Source of the DNA: Seohaeicola_A nanhaiensis
GTDB lineage: Bacteria; Pseudomonadota; Alphaproteobacteria; Rhodobacterales; Rhodobacteraceae
Assembly: GCF_042654245.1 (NCBI RefSeq)
Contig: NZ_JBHSGI010000002.1
Location: forward strand, 682,001-746,000
Reading direction: 5' to 3'
DNA: 64,000 nucleotides
Each line of letters starts with the position of its first letter. Position 1 is the first letter of the stretch. A program made the position numbers and the translations under genes. The notes beneath the pieces were generated by a model. It made no database searches and was not told the DNA's origin. It saw nothing but the letters and a program-made list of their open reading frames with translations. Of this stretch, positions 1-9,321 are shown one piece after another.

Positions 1-1
1 G

Positions 2-1657
2 CCGGTCGCAGGCCGTGTGACGGCGATTTTAGCGGAACCTGGCTCCGTCGTTGCGGAAGATTCGCCGCTTCTGGCCTTTGCACCGGTCGAAGGTTCGCTG
101 GACGAAAGCGTGGTTGACGCACCGGACCCGGAAACGATCCGCGCCGACCTCGCAGCCCTGCAAGAGCGGATCGCGCTGACCCTCGACGCCAGCCGTCCTG
201 CCGCGGTCGAACGTCGCCGCGCCCGCGGCCAGCGCACGGCGCGCGAGAACGTGGACGACCTGTGCCGAGGCGGACGCTTTCACGAATACGGGCAGCTTGT
301 GATCGCTGCCCAGCGCCGCCGCCGCAGCCTGGACGACCTCCAGCGCAACAGCCCGGCCGACGGCATCGTGACCGGCCTCGGAGAGATCAACGCGGACCTG
401 GTCGGTCCCGCGCGCGCGCAGACTGCGATCCTGGCCTATGACGGAACGGTCATGGCCGGAACCCAGGGATTCCTCGGCCATCACAAGACAGACCGACTGT
501 TCGAGGTCGCCGAAAAGAACCGCCTTCCGGTCGTCTTCCTGACCGAAGGCGGCGGCGGCAGACCCGGCGACGTCGATTTCGCCGATGTCCTGCGCGCGGG
601 GCTGGGCGTCACGACCTTCCATGCCTTCGCGCGGATGACCGCGCCGCGCATCACCGTGAACGCCGGATATTGTTTTGCCGGCAACGCAGCGCTGTTCGGG
701 GCCGGGGACATCCGAATCGCCACGCGCGACAGCTGGATCGGTCTCGGCGGCCCGGCGATGATCGAGGCCGGAGGCCTCGGCACCTTCCAACCCACCGACA
801 TCGGCCCCGCCCCAATGCAGGCGCGGATCGGGCTGGTGGATATCCTGGCCGATGACGAACCGGCCGCCGTCGAAGCCGCCCGCCGGGCACTGTCCTATAC
901 CCAGGGCGACCTCCCTAAGTGGCAGGCCCGGGATCAGCGCGCCCTGCGTCACGCGATTCCCGAGAACCGTCTGCGCGCCTATGACATCCGCACGGTCATC
1001 ACGGGCCTGGCAGACGACGACAGCTTTCTGGAACTCGGGCGCGACCACGCACCGGGCATGGTGAGCGGCTTCATCCGGATGGAAGGGCGGTCTATGGGCC
1101 TAATCGCCAACAATCCGCACCACCTTGGCGGTGCTCTGGATGCGCCGGCCTCGTCCAAGGCCGCGCGATTTCTGCGGCTGTGCGCCCGGCTGCGCCTGCC
1201 GGTGCTGTCGCTGTGCGACACCCCCGGCTTCATGGTCGGCCCGGCCAGCGAGGAACAGGGCGGCGTCGCCGCGGCCTGCGACTTTCTGGCGGCCGGCTCT
1301 ACCCTCGGACAGCCGCTGTTCTTCGTCTGCCTGCGCAAGGGATACGGGATCGGCGCCCAGGCGATGGCCGGCGGCAGCTTCGTGACGCCCGACTTCACGA
1401 TATCCTGGCCGACCGGAGAATTCGGTCCCATGGGGCTCGAAGGCGCGGTGACACTCGGCTTCCGCAAGGAACTCGAGGCAACTCCGGATCCGGCTGCGAG
1501 AAAGGCGCTGTTCCACCGGCTTGTCGACGAATCCTACGAGACCGGAAGCGCGCTCAACATAGCCTCGCTCAACGAGATTGACGCGGTGATCGACCCCGCC
1601 GAAACGCGCAGCTGGATCGTCAAGGGCCTGGATGCGACCCGCGCCCGCTCCGGCTGA
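2..1657 (+). CDS. Biotin-dependent acyl-CoA carboxylase, fused type, C-terminal part (cut by window start)
   Basis: The reading frame is open to the window edge, so the gene starts upstream. The first residues (PVAGRV...PGSVVAEDSPLL) are the second half of a biotinyl domain. The biotin-carrying MKM motif should lie just outside the window. About 500 residues of carboxyltransferase domain follow, with glycine-rich acyl-CoA/biotin pocket motifs such as FLTEGGGGRPGD and a late CDTPGFMVG...EEQGG segment. A biotinyl domain directly before a carboxyltransferase domain implies one chain carrying biotin carboxylase, biotin carrier and carboxyltransferase. The acyl-CoA substrate (acetyl, propionyl or other) cannot be read from the sequence. 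The GTG at 17 is internal and is not taken as the start. Confidence 0.85.
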   Translation, partial: PVAGRVTAILAEPGSVVAEDSPLLAFAPVEGSLDESVVDAPDPETIRADLAALQERIALTLDASRPAAVERRRARGQRTARENVDDLCRGGRFHEYGQLVIAAQRRRRSLDDLQRNSPADGIVTGLGEINADLVGPARAQTAILAYDGTVMAGTQGFLGHHKTDRLFEVAEKNRLPVVFLTEGGGGRPGDVDFADVLRAGLGVTTFHAFARMTAPRITVNAGYCFAGNAALFGAGDIRIATRDSWIGLGGPAMIEAGGLGTFQPTDIGPAPMQARIGLVDILADDEPAAVEAARRALSYTQGDLPKWQARDQRALRHAIPENRLRAYDIRTVITGLADDDSFLELGRDHAPGMVSGFIRMEGRSMGLIANNPHHLGGALDAPASSKAARFLRLCARLRLPVLSLCDTPGFMVGPASEEQGGVAAACDFLAAGSTLGQPLFFVCLRKGYGIGAQAMAGGSFVTPDFTISWPTGEFGPMGLEGAVTLGFRKELEATPDPAARKALFHRLVDESYETGSALNIASLNEIDAVIDPAETRSWIVKGLDATRARSG

Positions 1658-1875
1658 CCCTGGGCAAATGTTTCGGAAGAAACCTGGTACCGACGCCAGC
1701 ACTGTAACAAATCGCCGTTCATCCACCCATCAACCGCGTGTTTCCGCCTATCAGTGGCGAGGCTCCGCACACGGGCTCTCACCAATGCGCGAGCGGCATG
1801 CCTCATCCGGTTTCCGAAGGTAAACTCCCTCCAGCCCGGCACCTCGGCGGGCGGCACAAGGGATCGGAGACACGG

Positions 1876-3246
1876 ATGAGAGACGACCTATTCGGCCAGC
1901 CCACCAAGGTCACAACCCCAGAGGCGCTGGACGACTGGAACGCCGTTCAACTCGGCTTCCTCGCCCATGCGTCCGCCACCGCCGACCACCTCGCGACCCT
2001 GCTGCAGGCCGAGCCGCAGTTCGCCCTCGGCCAAGCCGCGCGCGGCCTGTTCTGCCTGCTGCTGGGCCGGCGGGAACTTTACGCCACCGCACAGGAAGCA
2101 CTCGTCGCAGCGTTGGCGGGGGCGCGGGAGCAATCCGTGACACCACGCGAGACGCACTACATCGCTGCGCTCGAAAAATGGCTTGCCGGCGCCCCGAGCG
2201 CCGCCGTCGCCGAACTGGAGGCGGTGCTTGACGCGGCGCCCACTGATGCTCTGGCGATGAAGCTCTCGCAGGCGATCCGTTTCCTGCTCGGCGACGCTGG
2301 TGGGATGCGCGGCTCGGTCGAACGCCTTCTTCCCGCCTACAGCGCAGACCACCCGGCGCGCGGCTATCTGCTGGGTTGCCACGCCTTCGCATTGGAAGAA
2401 ACCGGGGAATACGTTCGTGCCGAAACGACCGGGCGACAGGCACTCTGGATGGCGCCGAACGATGCGTGGGGTCTGCACGCGGTGGCGCATGTCTACGACA
2501 TGACCGGCCGGTCAAGGCAGGGCATCGAGTGGCTGACGCGGCAGGAACCGGCCTGGCGCCACTGCAACAACTTCGGGTATCACGTCTGGTGGCACAAGGC
2601 GCTGCTGCACCTTGATCTGGGCCAGACCGACGACGTGCTGGCCCTGTACGATACACGTATCCGCAGCGATCATACCGACGACTACCGCGACATCTCGAAC
2701 GCCGCCTCGCTGCTGATGCGCCTGGAACTCGAAGGAATCGAAGTGGGAGAAAGGTGGGAGGAACTTGCTGATCTCAGCGCGCGGCGCACCCAGGATGGTT
2801 GCCTGATCTTCGCCGACCTCCATTATCTGATGGCCCTCACCGGTGCTGGCCGGACCGACAGCGCCGAGGCCCTGCTCGCCCGGATCAACCGTGACGCAGA
2901 TGCCGGCCTGGACGAGGCGGGGTTGCGGATGGCGCGCCCCGGATCAGACGCTGCCGCGGGCCTGGTCGCTTTTGGCGAGGGCCGCAATGGCGAGGCCTTC
3001 CACCACCTCGCCCGCGCCGATGCAGCCATGCAAAAAGCGGGGGGCAGCCATGCACAGCGCGACGTCTTCCGCAGGCTGACTATCGACGCCGCGCTTCGCG
3101 CCGGATATTTCGACCACGCCGAGCGATTCCTCAACGAACGTAAGAACCTACGGGCCGGGTCGGACGACGGCTTTGCCTCGTGTCGTCGCGCGCTCATTGC
3201 CGCGGCGCGCGGGATGCCGGATGCGCGCAGCATGCCGGCTGAGTGA
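1876..3246 (+). CDS. TPR-containing protein of the TTC38 type
   Basis: The 456-residue protein is almost wholly alpha-helical, with helix-turn-helix repeats typical of tetratricopeptide arrays. Recognisable segments are GYLLGCHAFALEETGEY and HAVAHVYDMTGR, and a central HVWWHKALLHLDLG. This pattern resembles the TTC38 family, whose biochemical role is poorly known. The start at 1876 is chosen because GGAG lies six bases upstream. An in-frame GTG at 1738 would add 46 residues with no helical-repeat character. It stands alone between the carboxylase and the glucan operon, 25 bases before opgC, and may be co-transcribed with it. Confidence 0.7.
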   Translation: MRDDLFGQPTKVTTPEALDDWNAVQLGFLAHASATADHLATLLQAEPQFALGQAARGLFCLLLGRRELYATAQEALVAALAGAREQSVTPRETHYIAALEKWLAGAPSAAVAELEAVLDAAPTDALAMKLSQAIRFLLGDAGGMRGSVERLLPAYSADHPARGYLLGCHAFALEETGEYVRAETTGRQALWMAPNDAWGLHAVAHVYDMTGRSRQGIEWLTRQEPAWRHCNNFGYHVWWHKALLHLDLGQTDDVLALYDTRIRSDHTDDYRDISNAASLLMRLELEGIEVGERWEELADLSARRTQDGCLIFADLHYLMALTGAGRTDSAEALLARINRDADAGLDEAGLRMARPGSDAAAGLVAFGEGRNGEAFHHLARADAAMQKAGGSHAQRDVFRRLTIDAALRAGYFDHAERFLNERKNLRAGSDDGFASCRRALIAAARGMPDARSMPAE

Positions 3247-3271
3247 CGTGAAGACAGGACGGACAGAAGGC

Positions 3272-4522
3272 ATGGCATCAATTTCGCCCGGCATGGATTT
3301 TGCGGAACCAAAAACCGCAAAAGCCGCCACCGCGGCTGTCTCAACACGCGACCCGCGACTCGACGTGTTCCGCGGGCTGGCGATGTTCATCATCCTGGTC
3401 GCCCACATCCCGGACAACACCTGGGCCAACTGGATCCCCGCCCGCTTTGGATTCTCGGATGCAACCGAGATATTCGTCTTCTGTTCCGGCATGGCCTCGG
3501 CCATTGCCTTCGGCGGCGTTTTCGCGCGGAAGGGGTGGCTGACAGGCACCGCCCGGGTCCTGTTCCGCTGCTGGCAGGTCTATTGGGCACATATCGGTCT
3601 GTTCTTCCTCACCGCCGCAGCGATGGCCGCGATCGACCTGTGGTGGGCCGGCGACAAATCCTATGTGGCGGCGCTGAACCTTAAGCCCTTCTTCGACGAT
3701 CCCGAACAGCAGATCGTCGGCCTGTTCACACTCACCTATATTCCGAATTATTTCGACATCTTGCCGATGTATCTGGTGGTGCTTGCGATGATGCCGCTGA
3801 TGATGGCTCTGGTCTCCATCAGCCTCTGGGCAGCCGTCGCCTTCAGCATTTCGCTCTGGCTTGCGGCCAATGTCGGCACGATGCACTTTCCGGCCGAGCC
3901 CTGGTCGAACCGCGAGTGGTTCTTCAACCCACTCGGCTGGCAGCTTCTGTTCTTCACCGGTTTCGCCTTCATGCGTGGATGGTTTGCGCCGCCGCCGGTC
4001 AGCCGAGCCCTGCTCTGGGTTTGCGTCGCTTTCCTGGTTCTTTCGGCACCGTTCAGTTCGTGGAAGGTTTTTACTTGGGTCGAGGCGGCATCGCCCTCGC
4101 TCGGCGACTGGATACGCGGCACCTGGGACTGGATGACCCAGCAGGATGCGCTGGATCTGTTCAGTCCGCGCGACAAGACCGACTTCGGAATTCTGCGTTA
4201 CCTGCACTTTCTAGCGCTTGCCTATGTCGCCTGGGCCGCCGCCGGACCAGGTGGCGCGCGGCTGCGGAGAATCGCCAACGGCAGCGCGGGAATCATCTGG
4301 CGGTGCCTTGTCGAGATCGTCACCAAGGTCGGTCAGCAATCGCTCGCCGTTTTCGTGTTTTCGATGGCGATTGCTCAAATTCTAGGCTTTGTCCTCGACT
4401 TGGCGGGGCGGAAAACCGCAGATCATATTCTTGTTAATCTATGGGGGTTTGCACTTGTCACGGCAGTTGCCTACATCGCCGCTTGGTTCAAGTCTCAACC
4501 CTGGCGGAGCAAGGCAAGATGA
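3272..4522 (+). CDS. opgC: OpgC-like membrane acyltransferase/succinyltransferase for periplasmic glucans
   Basis: The 416-residue integral membrane protein has about ten hydrophobic segments. It carries the OpgC N-terminal signature RDPRLDVFRGLAMFIILVAH, followed by SDATEIFVFCSGMASA. OpgC proteins add acyl (often succinyl) groups to osmoregulated periplasmic glucans at the inner membrane. The start at 3272 excludes a 33-residue stretch that overlaps the previous gene. The stop overlaps the start of opgG, so the two are translationally coupled. Here opgC is the first gene of the cluster, whereas in the described Rhodobacter sphaeroides operon (opgGIHC) it is last. Confidence 0.85.
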   Translation: MASISPGMDFAEPKTAKAATAAVSTRDPRLDVFRGLAMFIILVAHIPDNTWANWIPARFGFSDATEIFVFCSGMASAIAFGGVFARKGWLTGTARVLFRCWQVYWAHIGLFFLTAAAMAAIDLWWAGDKSYVAALNLKPFFDDPEQQIVGLFTLTYIPNYFDILPMYLVVLAMMPLMMALVSISLWAAVAFSISLWLAANVGTMHFPAEPWSNREWFFNPLGWQLLFFTGFAFMRGWFAPPPVSRALLWVCVAFLVLSAPFSSWKVFTWVEAASPSLGDWIRGTWDWMTQQDALDLFSPRDKTDFGILRYLHFLALAYVAWAAAGPGGARLRRIANGSAGIIWRCLVEIVTKVGQQSLAVFVFSMAIAQILGFVLDLAGRKTADHILVNLWGFALVTAVAYIAAWFKSQPWRSKAR

Positions 4523-6024
4523 TGCTGTCGCGGCGTGCGTTTCTCGTTGGTTCGTCGGCCCTGGGGCTGGTCACCAGCGCACCTCTGGTTTCCGCCGGAA
4601 CAGTCTTCGGTCGCCAGTTGGTGATCGAGATGGCCCGTGCCCTCGCGGAGGCCAATTACCAGGAACGGCCGAAGGTCCCGCAGGAATGGCTGGACCTCAC
4701 ATACGATCAGTACCGGGCGATCCGCTTCAAACTTGATCATGCGCTTTGGGCCGGCACCGACGTGCCGTATGTCGTCGATTTCTTTGCGCCCGGGCTTTAT
4801 TTCCCCCGCGCGATTCGGGTCGACACCGTGACCGGCGGAATGGCCCAGCCGGTCCCCTTCGTCTATGACGATTTCGACCATGACCCGGCACTTGTGCCGC
4901 CCCTTCCGATCTCGGACACGCTTGGATTTGCCGGCCTTCGCCTTCGCACCGAGCAGACCGAACCGGGCCGCAAGTCCGAGTTCTGCGTATTCCAAGGCGC
5001 CAGCTATTTCCGCGCCATCGGCTACGGGCACGCTTACGGCCTCTCCGCGCGTGGCCTTGCGCTGAACACCGGCGACCCGAAAGGCGAGGAGTTCCCTGAT
5101 TTCATCCGATTCTGGCTGGAAACGCCCGAACCGGGACAGCGCAACATCGTCGTTCACGCCCTGCTCGACAGCCCCAGCGTGACCGGAGCCTATCGCTTCG
5201 ACATCACCCCCGGCCCTGACTGTGTGATGGACGTGCAGGCCACCCTGTTCGCGCGGACCGAGCTTGACCACGTCGGCCTTGGCCCGCTGACCAGCATGTT
5301 CCTTTTCGACGAGACCAACCGCAACCGGTTCGATGATTTCCGACCGGCCGTTCATGACAGCGACGGTCTCATGATCTGGAACGGCGCCGACGAGGTGATC
5401 TGGCGCCCTCTGGCCAATCCCCGCACACTGCAGATCTCTTCCTTCGTCGACCGGATGCCGCGCGGGTTCGGACTGATGCAGCGGGCGCGCAAGCTGTCGG
5501 ACTTTGCCGATCTCGAAGCGCACTATCACCGCCGGCCCGGTGCGTGGGTCGTGCCCAAGGGCGACTGGGGAGCCGGATCGGTCACACTGGTCGAAATCCC
5601 CGCCGACAAGGAAATCTACGACAATATCGTCGCATACTGGCGGCCGCTCGATCCGATTCCGGCGGGCCAACGGCTGGACATAGCCTATTCCCTGACGTGG
5701 TGCGCTGCCGCTCCGGTGGCCACCGGCCTGCCGAGAGTGGTAAATACGCGCATGGGTGCGCGCGAAGGCGGCGGCCGGCTTGTGACGATAGATTTCGAGC
5801 AGAGCGAATTCTTCGCTGGCGGCCCAGACACGGTCGAGCCTCTCGTCAACTCGCCGGGTGCGACAATTAGCGACGTCATCCTGCAGGAAAATCCCGAAAC
5901 CGGCGGTCTGCGCCTGGCGTTCACCTTCGATCCAGGTGACGCGGACATCGCCGAACTGCGCGCGGAACTGCGCAAGGACAATGCCCCTGCCAGCGAAGTC
6001 TGGCTTTACCGGTGGACCAAATGA
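4519..6024 (+). CDS. opgG: Glucan biosynthesis protein OpgG/OpgD family, periplasmic
   Basis: The 501-residue protein begins with a twin-arginine-like export signal (LSRRAFLVGSSALGL), so it probably folds before export. The mature part matches the MdoG/OpgG family, for example LTYDQYRAIRFK near residue 60, FCVFQGASYFRAIG near 155 and the AYSLTWCAAAP region near 395. OpgG and OpgD act in the periplasm on the growing beta-glucan backbone. A twin-arginine signal is more typical of OpgD than of OpgG in enterobacteria, so the exact member is open. ATGATG gives two possible starts (4519 and 4522). It overlaps opgC upstream and opgH downstream. Confidence 0.87.
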   Translation: MMLSRRAFLVGSSALGLVTSAPLVSAGTVFGRQLVIEMARALAEANYQERPKVPQEWLDLTYDQYRAIRFKLDHALWAGTDVPYVVDFFAPGLYFPRAIRVDTVTGGMAQPVPFVYDDFDHDPALVPPLPISDTLGFAGLRLRTEQTEPGRKSEFCVFQGASYFRAIGYGHAYGLSARGLALNTGDPKGEEFPDFIRFWLETPEPGQRNIVVHALLDSPSVTGAYRFDITPGPDCVMDVQATLFARTELDHVGLGPLTSMFLFDETNRNRFDDFRPAVHDSDGLMIWNGADEVIWRPLANPRTLQISSFVDRMPRGFGLMQRARKLSDFADLEAHYHRRPGAWVVPKGDWGAGSVTLVEIPADKEIYDNIVAYWRPLDPIPAGQRLDIAYSLTWCAAAPVATGLPRVVNTRMGAREGGGRLVTIDFEQSEFFAGGPDTVEPLVNSPGATISDVILQENPETGGLRLAFTFDPGDADIAELRAELRKDNAPASEVWLYRWTK

Positions 6025-7877
6025 GAAACGACCTGTTCGTGATGCCGCCCGAGACACCCTGCCCCATGCCGGTGCAGAACTTTGGTGCCGCCTATCGCGA
6101 TATCGCGGCCCCTGGCCTCAAGAACGAGCGTGGCCAATCGCTGTGGCGGGTGCTCGCCTTCAGCCCGGCCATGGCCGCGACCGCGGCCCTGGCTGTGGTG
6201 ATGCACGGCTGGTTCTCGGATCAGGGGATCAATCTTGCCGAAGGTCTTCTCATCGTTCTGATCTCTTTTAACTTTTTCTGGATCAGTTTCACCGTCAGCA
6301 CGGTTGCCCTGGGCCTGTGGTCCCTGACGCGGCAGGGGCCGCGCATCACAAAAGCGCCGATCCGGCCGCTGAAAGTTGCGCTGCTGATGCCGGTCTATAA
6401 CGAAGTTCCCTGGTACGTGCTCGGGAATGCGCAGTCGATGCTCGAAGAGCTGCGGGCCTATGGCGGGGCGCACCGCTATGCGATGTTCATCCTGTCCGAC
6501 ACCCGCGACGAAGCCCTGGCCGAGCAGGAACAGCGCACGGTCGAAGCGCTGCGCCGCTCGCTGTCGCCGGGTCTGGAACTCTATTACCGCCGCCGGGTGA
6601 TGAACACCGACCGCAAGGTCGGCAATATCGCCGACTGGGTGGCCCGCTGGGGCGGCGCCCATGACGCCATGCTGGTTCTCGACGCCGACAGCCTGATGAC
6701 CGGCCGCGCGATCCTGAGCCTGACCAATGCCCTGGCCTCGGATCCGGGCGCCGGTCTGATCCAGAGCTTTCCGCAGCTGATCGGCGCCCAGTCGGTCTTT
6801 GCCCGGATGCAGCAATTCGCCAACGGCGTCTATGGCGCGGCCTTTGCCGAAGGCATGGCGCGCTGGTGCGGTCAGGAAGGCAACTACTGGGGCCACAACG
6901 CCATCATTCGGACCGCCGCCTTTGCGGCGAGCGCAGGCCTGCCCCACCTCAAGGGCGACCGGCTGATCATGTCCCACGATTTCGTCGAGGCGGGCCTTCT
7001 GCGCCGCGCCGGCTGGGGCGTCCGCTTCCTGCCCCGCATCCGGGGGAGCTACGAGGAAACCCCGCAGACCCTGATCGACCATGTGCTGCGAGACCGGCGC
7101 TGGTGCCAGGGCAACCTTCAGCATCTTGGCCTGCTCGGCTCGAAGGGCTTCCGCTCGATGTCGCGCTTCCACATGCTGCATGGCGCGGTCGGTTATCTCA
7201 TGTCGCCGCTCTGGTTTGCTCTGCTGGTGATGTGGGCTTTGATCGGCGTCGGCGAGGATGCGAGCGTTCTGACCTATTTCAGCGAGAGCAATCCGCTGAT
7301 GCCGACCTGGCCTGAAATGACAGACAGCCGCAATGTGCTGGTCGTGGTGCTGATGTATGCCATGCTGCTGGCCCCGAAGCTCATGGGGGTCGCAGCCCTG
7401 CCCCTGACCGGCGCGCGTTTCGCCGAATTTGGCGGACCGATGAATTTCACCCTGTCGTTCATCGCTGAACTGATCCTCTCCGTGCTTTACGCGCCGATCC
7501 TGATGGTTCAGCAGATGATCGCCGTTTTCCGCACCGCGCTCGGTCTGCAACGCGGCTGGTCGCCTCAAACGCGGGACGGCGGGCGCTACAGCTTCCGCAC
7601 CGTCGCTGTGTGCCACATGCTCGAAACCGTCAGCGGCGCCGCCCTGGTCACCGGCATGATCGCGGGACTGGTCTCGCTCTGGCTGCTGCCGATCGCGATC
7701 AGCCTGATCCTGGCCATCCCGCTGTCCATGCTCAGCGGCGTATCGCTCGGCCGGGCGCGCTGGATGGGCACGCGCGTCAATTTCGCCGCCCCTCCGATCA
7801 CTCGTGCAGCGCACCACTACCGCAGTGAACTGCGGTCCATTCTTGAAGGCGGACCCGCTCAGGCAGCGGCGGAATAG
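6021..7877 (+). CDS. opgH: Glucans biosynthesis glucosyltransferase H (membrane glycosyltransferase)
   Basis: This 618-residue GT2-fold membrane enzyme makes the linear beta-glucan backbone from UDP-glucose at the inner membrane. Visible are two N-terminal membrane segments, LLMPVYNEVPWYV at the start of the catalytic domain, the metal-binding LVLDADSLMTG, and the DRRWCQGNLQHL motif (QxxRW type), then a multi-helix C-terminal membrane region. The start ATG at 6021 overlaps the opgG stop; an in-frame GTG lies at 6012. It is the last gene of the opgCGH cluster. No opgI paralogue is present here. Confidence 0.9.
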   Translation: MRNDLFVMPPETPCPMPVQNFGAAYRDIAAPGLKNERGQSLWRVLAFSPAMAATAALAVVMHGWFSDQGINLAEGLLIVLISFNFFWISFTVSTVALGLWSLTRQGPRITKAPIRPLKVALLMPVYNEVPWYVLGNAQSMLEELRAYGGAHRYAMFILSDTRDEALAEQEQRTVEALRRSLSPGLELYYRRRVMNTDRKVGNIADWVARWGGAHDAMLVLDADSLMTGRAILSLTNALASDPGAGLIQSFPQLIGAQSVFARMQQFANGVYGAAFAEGMARWCGQEGNYWGHNAIIRTAAFAASAGLPHLKGDRLIMSHDFVEAGLLRRAGWGVRFLPRIRGSYEETPQTLIDHVLRDRRWCQGNLQHLGLLGSKGFRSMSRFHMLHGAVGYLMSPLWFALLVMWALIGVGEDASVLTYFSESNPLMPTWPEMTDSRNVLVVVLMYAMLLAPKLMGVAALPLTGARFAEFGGPMNFTLSFIAELILSVLYAPILMVQQMIAVFRTALGLQRGWSPQTRDGGRYSFRTVAVCHMLETVSGAALVTGMIAGLVSLWLLPIAISLILAIPLSMLSGVSLGRARWMGTRVNFAAPPITRAAHHYRSELRSILEGGPAQAAAE

Positions 7878-7956
7878 CGACCAGACGGAAGGACCATTCT
7901 TTTCCGGCGCGGAGCGATCCCAGATTTTTGGGGTGCGTCATACGCGTTGACCGCCG

Positions 7957-8778
7957 CTATTTCACCGCAAGGGCTTCGAACCAGTCGAGCACCATGTCCG
8001 CCCAGCCTTCGGGCACTGAATGCCCGCCCTGCCAAAGCGCGAATTCCAGCGCGCTGCCGGTGGCACAGTCTTCCCACCGGCGGCGCCAGAAGGAATCGGT
8101 TTCGGCGTAGGACGTGGGGGCATGTCCAGTACAGCGGTTCGCGCCCCGCCAAAGCTCCATGCCTGCGAAGACGTCCCCCTGCTCGAAGCTGCCGCTGCGC
8201 AGAACACGCCCTTCCAGCGGCACGGTCGTGTCTTCCCACCCATGCGTCTGGAACAACCGCACGGGCCCGTTGCACCGCTCGGGCATAGGCCGCCAGAACC
8301 CGCCTGACACCGGAGCGTAGGCCGTGAACGTCTGCGGCGCGGAACAGGCAAGATAACTGACCATGAAGGCGCCTGCCGAGAACCCGGCCAGCAGGACGCG
8401 CTGGGGATCGGTGCCAAACCGGCCAGCGGCGTCCGCAACCGCGCGTTTCAGGAAATCGGTCTCGTCCCGCCCGGTCCAACCCGGAAAGAAGTTCCAGCTG
8501 AACCCGCCGTCCCTGAACGGACGGCTGGCGGTCGGAGTCAGCACCGCATAGCCCCGCGCTGTCAGCGCATCGATCAGGTCCGTGTTGCGGATTGCATTTC
8601 CCCCGTTGCTCCCGGCGCCGTGCAGCCACAGCACCACCGGCGCGCCCTGCCCGCCTGCTTCTGGCAGGACCGCATGATACTCGCCATCCGGCAGTTGGCA
8701 GGCCTCCGCCATGTCGCCACAGCCGGCATGGGCCGCACCAGCAGCCAGGGAGCACAAAAGGGCGATAACGTGTTTCAC
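7957..8778 (-). CDS. Secreted alpha/beta-hydrolase esterase, PHB-depolymerase/LpqC-like
   Basis: The 273-residue protein has a signal peptide ending near AAHAG. It shows an oxyanion-hole HGAG near residue 53, the nucleophile elbow AGFSAGAF with Ser134, and a late GGHSVPEGW that supplies the catalytic histidine. Several cysteines suggest periplasmic disulfides. This is the layout of the polyhydroxybutyrate-depolymerase-like/feruloyl-esterase-like family. The substrate cannot be told from sequence. The GTG start overlaps the stop of the upstream rhodanese gene, so the two are coupled. It converges with opgH, leaving a 79-base gap. Confidence 0.75.
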   Translation of the reverse strand: MKHVIALLCSLAAGAAHAGCGDMAEACQLPDGEYHAVLPEAGGQGAPVVLWLHGAGSNGGNAIRNTDLIDALTARGYAVLTPTASRPFRDGGFSWNFFPGWTGRDETDFLKRAVADAAGRFGTDPQRVLLAGFSAGAFMVSYLACSAPQTFTAYAPVSGGFWRPMPERCNGPVRLFQTHGWEDTTVPLEGRVLRSGSFEQGDVFAGMELWRGANRCTGHAPTSYAETDSFWRRRWEDCATGSALEFALWQGGHSVPEGWADMVLDWFEALAVK

Positions 8779-9236
8779 GGCACAGGACCCTCATACTTGT
8801 CGGTCGGCAGCCCTGCGGCAAGCCATCCCGGTCCCGCGGACGAACCCAGCATACCCTCCGGAACGTCGATCACCCCGGTGAACCCCGCCGCCGACAGACG
8901 CCGTGCCACGCGGGCCGACCGAACACCGCGCGCGCAGATCAGCGCGACGGCGCGCCCGTGATCACCGTCCAGCAAGCGGGCCAGTTCAGTCTCGAAGTCC
9001 TCCCGCCGCATGTCCAACGGATGCGCGCCCTGACCGATCCCGGTGTCACGCCATTCCTCGGGACGGCGTATATCGACGAGCACCACGTCACCTGCAACCG
9101 CGGCCGCATAAGCCTCCGCAACGCTCAGTTGGGTGCCGTCAAAAACGGGGTGCAGATAGCGCCAGGTTCCAAGACCGGCAGCCCCGGCAAGGATCGCAAG
9201 GCCGAAGAGACGTCGTGTGGGGCTGATGGGTCTCAT
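8775..9236 (-). CDS. Rhodanese-domain protein with N-terminal membrane anchor
   Basis: A rhodanese domain of about 110 residues follows one N-terminal hydrophobic helix (RRLFGLAILAGAAGLGTW), so it is probably membrane-anchored or periplasmic. The active loop is CARGVRS, with the sulfur-carrying Cys, and LVDIRRPEEW is the usual N-terminal CH2A-like segment. The ATG at 9236 is preferred. A TTG at 9305 would add 23 polar residues before the signal. It overlaps the downstream esterase gene by four bases. A shared role with the esterase is possible but not shown. Confidence 0.75.
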   Translation of the reverse strand: MRPISPTRRLFGLAILAGAAGLGTWRYLHPVFDGTQLSVAEAYAAAVAGDVVLVDIRRPEEWRDTGIGQGAHPLDMRREDFETELARLLDGDHGRAVALICARGVRSARVARRLSAAGFTGVIDVPEGMLGSSAGPGWLAAGLPTDKYEGPVP

Positions 9237-9321
9237 GCGGGCTGCGGTCCGGGATACCGCCTTGCTATCAGCTTCCCCGTCACGAGTCGCCCGCACTGTT
9301 TTCAAGATCGCGTCACCGCCG

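Noticed and set aside
7878..7956. Terminator between opgH and the convergent esterase
   Set aside because: A TTTTT run is present but no stem of five or more pairs lies directly before it on either strand.
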